Assembly (NCBI RefSeq): GCF_026213295.1
Contig: NC_079423.1
Coordinates: forward strand, 20,414,795-20,478,794
Source: Gadus chalcogrammus
Taxonomy: Eukaryota; Chordata; Actinopteri; Gadiformes; Gadidae
DNA: 64,000 nucleotides
Reading direction: 5' to 3'
The translations under genes and the position numbers were made by a program. Shown here piece after piece: positions 61,920 to 64,000 of the stretch; positions within the stretch are counted from its first letter, which is position 1; each line of letters starts with the position of its first letter. The notes beneath the pieces are model-generated. The model had not been told where the DNA came from, made no database searches, and worked only from the letters and a program-made list of their open reading frames with translations.

Positions 61920-63169
61920 TGCTCTCTTTAATTTATGAATTGTCGTGTTGGGCTTGGTGCTGATAGGCCCGAAGATGGTATTTAACTAAAGAGCAGAGAG
62001 GCTGTTAGCCTCAGCATTCATCCAATCAATCTCACTAATGAAACCACCGTCTTCTCCACTGGCTCCTTTCTCCTCATCCTCCTCTCTCGCTCTTCTTCTT
62101 GCTATCTTTTCAAATTTTTTATTTGATACGTTCACATAATATGACAGTGTATCCTAACATTCATAGTTAAATTCCTAGTTCCATTCACTTCCTTCCTTCC
62201 TCCCTTTCTACCTTCATTCCTCCTATTCTTCCTTCCATCATTCCTTCTTTCCCTCCTTAATTCTTTCCTTCTTTCTTTCCTGCCTCCCTTCCTCGCAACC
62301 CGCTCCTATTGTTCTCCCTCCGTCTCCTCAGTATTCAAACCCTGATTCATATATCTTGTTTGGTTCTATAATTAAAAAATTTCATACATGCCAAATGTCC
62401 TTTGTACTTTCCTCTCCCAGCTGTTCTGAGTGGTGTCTGAATTCTGCATCTTGCTCTCTCTGCTCCCTTTGTCGAGGTTTGGATTGGCTTCCATGCTAGA
62501 GAAGCCCTATCTCCCTGCTTGTCTCAGCAGATGGTAGATTGACCCAGTTAGGGTGAAGATGGGAAAATGGATACAGATGTGAAGTGTTTGTTGGGGTGGT
62601 TCATGTGTGTGTGCCTGTGTGTGTTTTTGTTTGTGTGTGTGTGTTTACGCAAATGTTTCTATGTGTATTATCTTTGTCAGCGATGTATTAGTATATGTAT
62701 ATCAAAGATTTCATATTCCAGAATGTTAACGGTAGCCAAACCAATTGCTGACCTACGGATGCTGTAGATAAGCTATAATGATCTATTGCCCTGCATTCAT
62801 GCCTGCTTGAATGTGGCGTAGTTTCTCATGGATATAATTGATTCCTTCAGCAATATAGTCAAATAAGCTATTATTTATTAAAGTATTTTGTCTTTGGAGT
62901 TGTCACCCACTTACACACACTTACACACACACGCACACACACACACAGACGCAAACACTTTTTTGACTAACTGTACTCCAAACACGTGTATATTTTGGTT
63001 AACACCTTTTTTTGTGACTATATATAACATGCTGAACTGCATCCAGTCTGTAGTTACATGGTAATTTGTTAAACTATTGAGGATATAAAAAGTACATTAA
63101 TGACTGAAACTTCTTAAATCGACATTAGTTAGGTTCACCGTCTGCAGCCGTCTTGGTCTCTCACACTCT
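61920..63169. other. Apparently unique sequence; candidate conserved non-coding block
   Basis: 61925-62045 is balanced, repeat-free and reads like vertebrate conserved non-coding DNA (AATTTATGAATTGTCGTGTT). 62190-62300 is a CCTT-rich impure array. No exon supported. Confidence 0.35.
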
Positions 63170-63688
63170 GGGCCCTATCTTGCATCCGGCGCGATTGACT
63201 TAATCACTGGTGCGTGTGTCGTTGCTAGTGTTCTTTTCCCTCCTGCGCCACACGTCGGTAAATTAGGGAACGATCTTGCGCCCCAAGGTGCTGCTCGGCT
63301 AAAGGATGAGGCGTGTTCTGGCGCAAACGTTCTGGTGCTATCTTGCAGTTTCAGAAACCACTTGCGCCATTTGAAGTTTGGAATTAATGTGCATCTGTCT
63401 CATCGGAGATTGCAGACACGCTGTCTAAATATCAACTCGTCAGATTCAAACACGCTCATGGCTCTTAAAGGGGATGGGAGCTGGCACTCTCATTGTTTTA
63501 TTGCACGTTACGCCCAAACCACACCTAAGGGGAATGAGGCTTCTTCAGACCAACCCTTTTTAGATATGCGCTGGGCGCAAGAGTCATTTTTCGCGCCGGT
63601 AAACCAGCGACATCACCGTAGAACCGCCCACAAAGCTACTTGCGCTTGGCGTTTCTCACTTGCGTTTCAGACCGTTAAAATAGGGCCC
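63170..63688. mobile_element. GGGCCCTAT MITE, short copy (519 bp)
   Basis: Starts GGGCCCTATCTTGCATCC, ends GTTAAAATAGGGCCC, flanked by TCT (63167-63169, 63689-63691). Same family as 24791-27134. No coding region. Confidence 0.9.
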
Positions 63689-64000
63689 TCTATCTGTTCC
63701 TGAAACAATAACCCCAGAAAAGGGGCAGAAATGTTTGTGTGGATGTTCCTCTGTGCATGTGTTTGTGTGGGTTTGCGACTTTGTGCATGTCCCCGTTGTG
63801 TTTTCAGACGTGTGTGTGTGCGTGTGTCTTTTTGAATACAAAAATTACATCCTATTGGTAAGCATGCACACACACGAGCACAAAAACACATACGCACACA
63901 CACACACGCACACGCACACACACACACACTCATTGTATTTTAGGCAGGTTATGTTTGGAGCATGGGTATGTACAGTGTTGGGCAAGTTACTTCCAAAATG
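63689..64000. other. CA/TG-rich spacer and start of another hAT-like element
   Basis: Impure TG/CA text to 63930. From 63973 CAGTGTTGGGCAAGTTACTT is the left end of a common fish hAT family, running off the window. Confidence 0.5.

Overview
Eukaryotic nuclear DNA, almost certainly from a teleost fish. The genes have introns with GT-AG borders, TG/CA, CT and CTGT arrays are very dense, and the mobile elements are typical of fish: Merlin, hAT, PIF/Harbinger-like, piggyBac-like (TTAA) MITEs, an RTE (Rex3-like) LINE and a Gmr1-type Ty3/gypsy element. Gmr1 was first described in Atlantic cod, and cod is also known for dinucleotide-rich DNA, so a gadiform is possible, but species cannot be fixed from sequence alone. 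No bacterial-type operon, CRISPR array, rRNA or convincing tRNA was seen.

Layout. 1-2.5 kb: nested inverted repeats with a solo LTR and a MADF-coding Harbinger-like fragment. 2.8-6.7 kb: a Merlin (IS1595/ISXO2-like) transposase in four exons, facing a small divergent coiled-coil gene. 6.7-9.1 kb: tandem repeats and a hairpin. 9.9-11.2 kb: a hAT element inside a TG array. 12-18.5 kb: a hAT remnant, a tandem duplication that preserves the empty site of a MITE, and the exons of a (+) strand gene. 17.9-27.1 kb: a series of TIR elements with readable target duplications and LINE pieces. 28.1-33.2 kb: a complete, apparently very young Gmr1-like LTR retrotransposon with identical LTRs and one uninterrupted gag-pol frame in the order gag-protease-integrase-RT-RNase H. 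34.2-36.3 kb: a TTAA element holding a kilobase palindrome. 36.7-39.7 kb: a nine-exon (-) strand gene of a SAMD3-like teleost family with one in-frame stop. 40.3-43.4 kb: an RTE LINE broken by a solo LTR. 43.4-48.5 kb: a decayed transposase-like gene within a tandem duplication. 50.4-56.9 kb: a foldback MITE, then a 4.8 kb hAT element containing two further elements, one with a 1.2 kb palindrome. 57-64 kb: long microsatellites, a second copy of the 13.9 kb MITE, a hAT with a transposase N-terminal exon, and a second copy of the 24.8 kb MITE.

Apart from a few possible exons, everything protein-like belongs to mobile elements or to high-copy fish families. The unique stretches (22.4-24.2, 51-52, 59.1-59.9, 61.9-63.1 kb) look intronic or intergenic. 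The most noteworthy items are the Merlin element with its divergent partner gene, the young Gmr1-like element with a shortened protease, the kilobase palindromes inside TTAA MITEs, and the paired filled and empty MITE sites.
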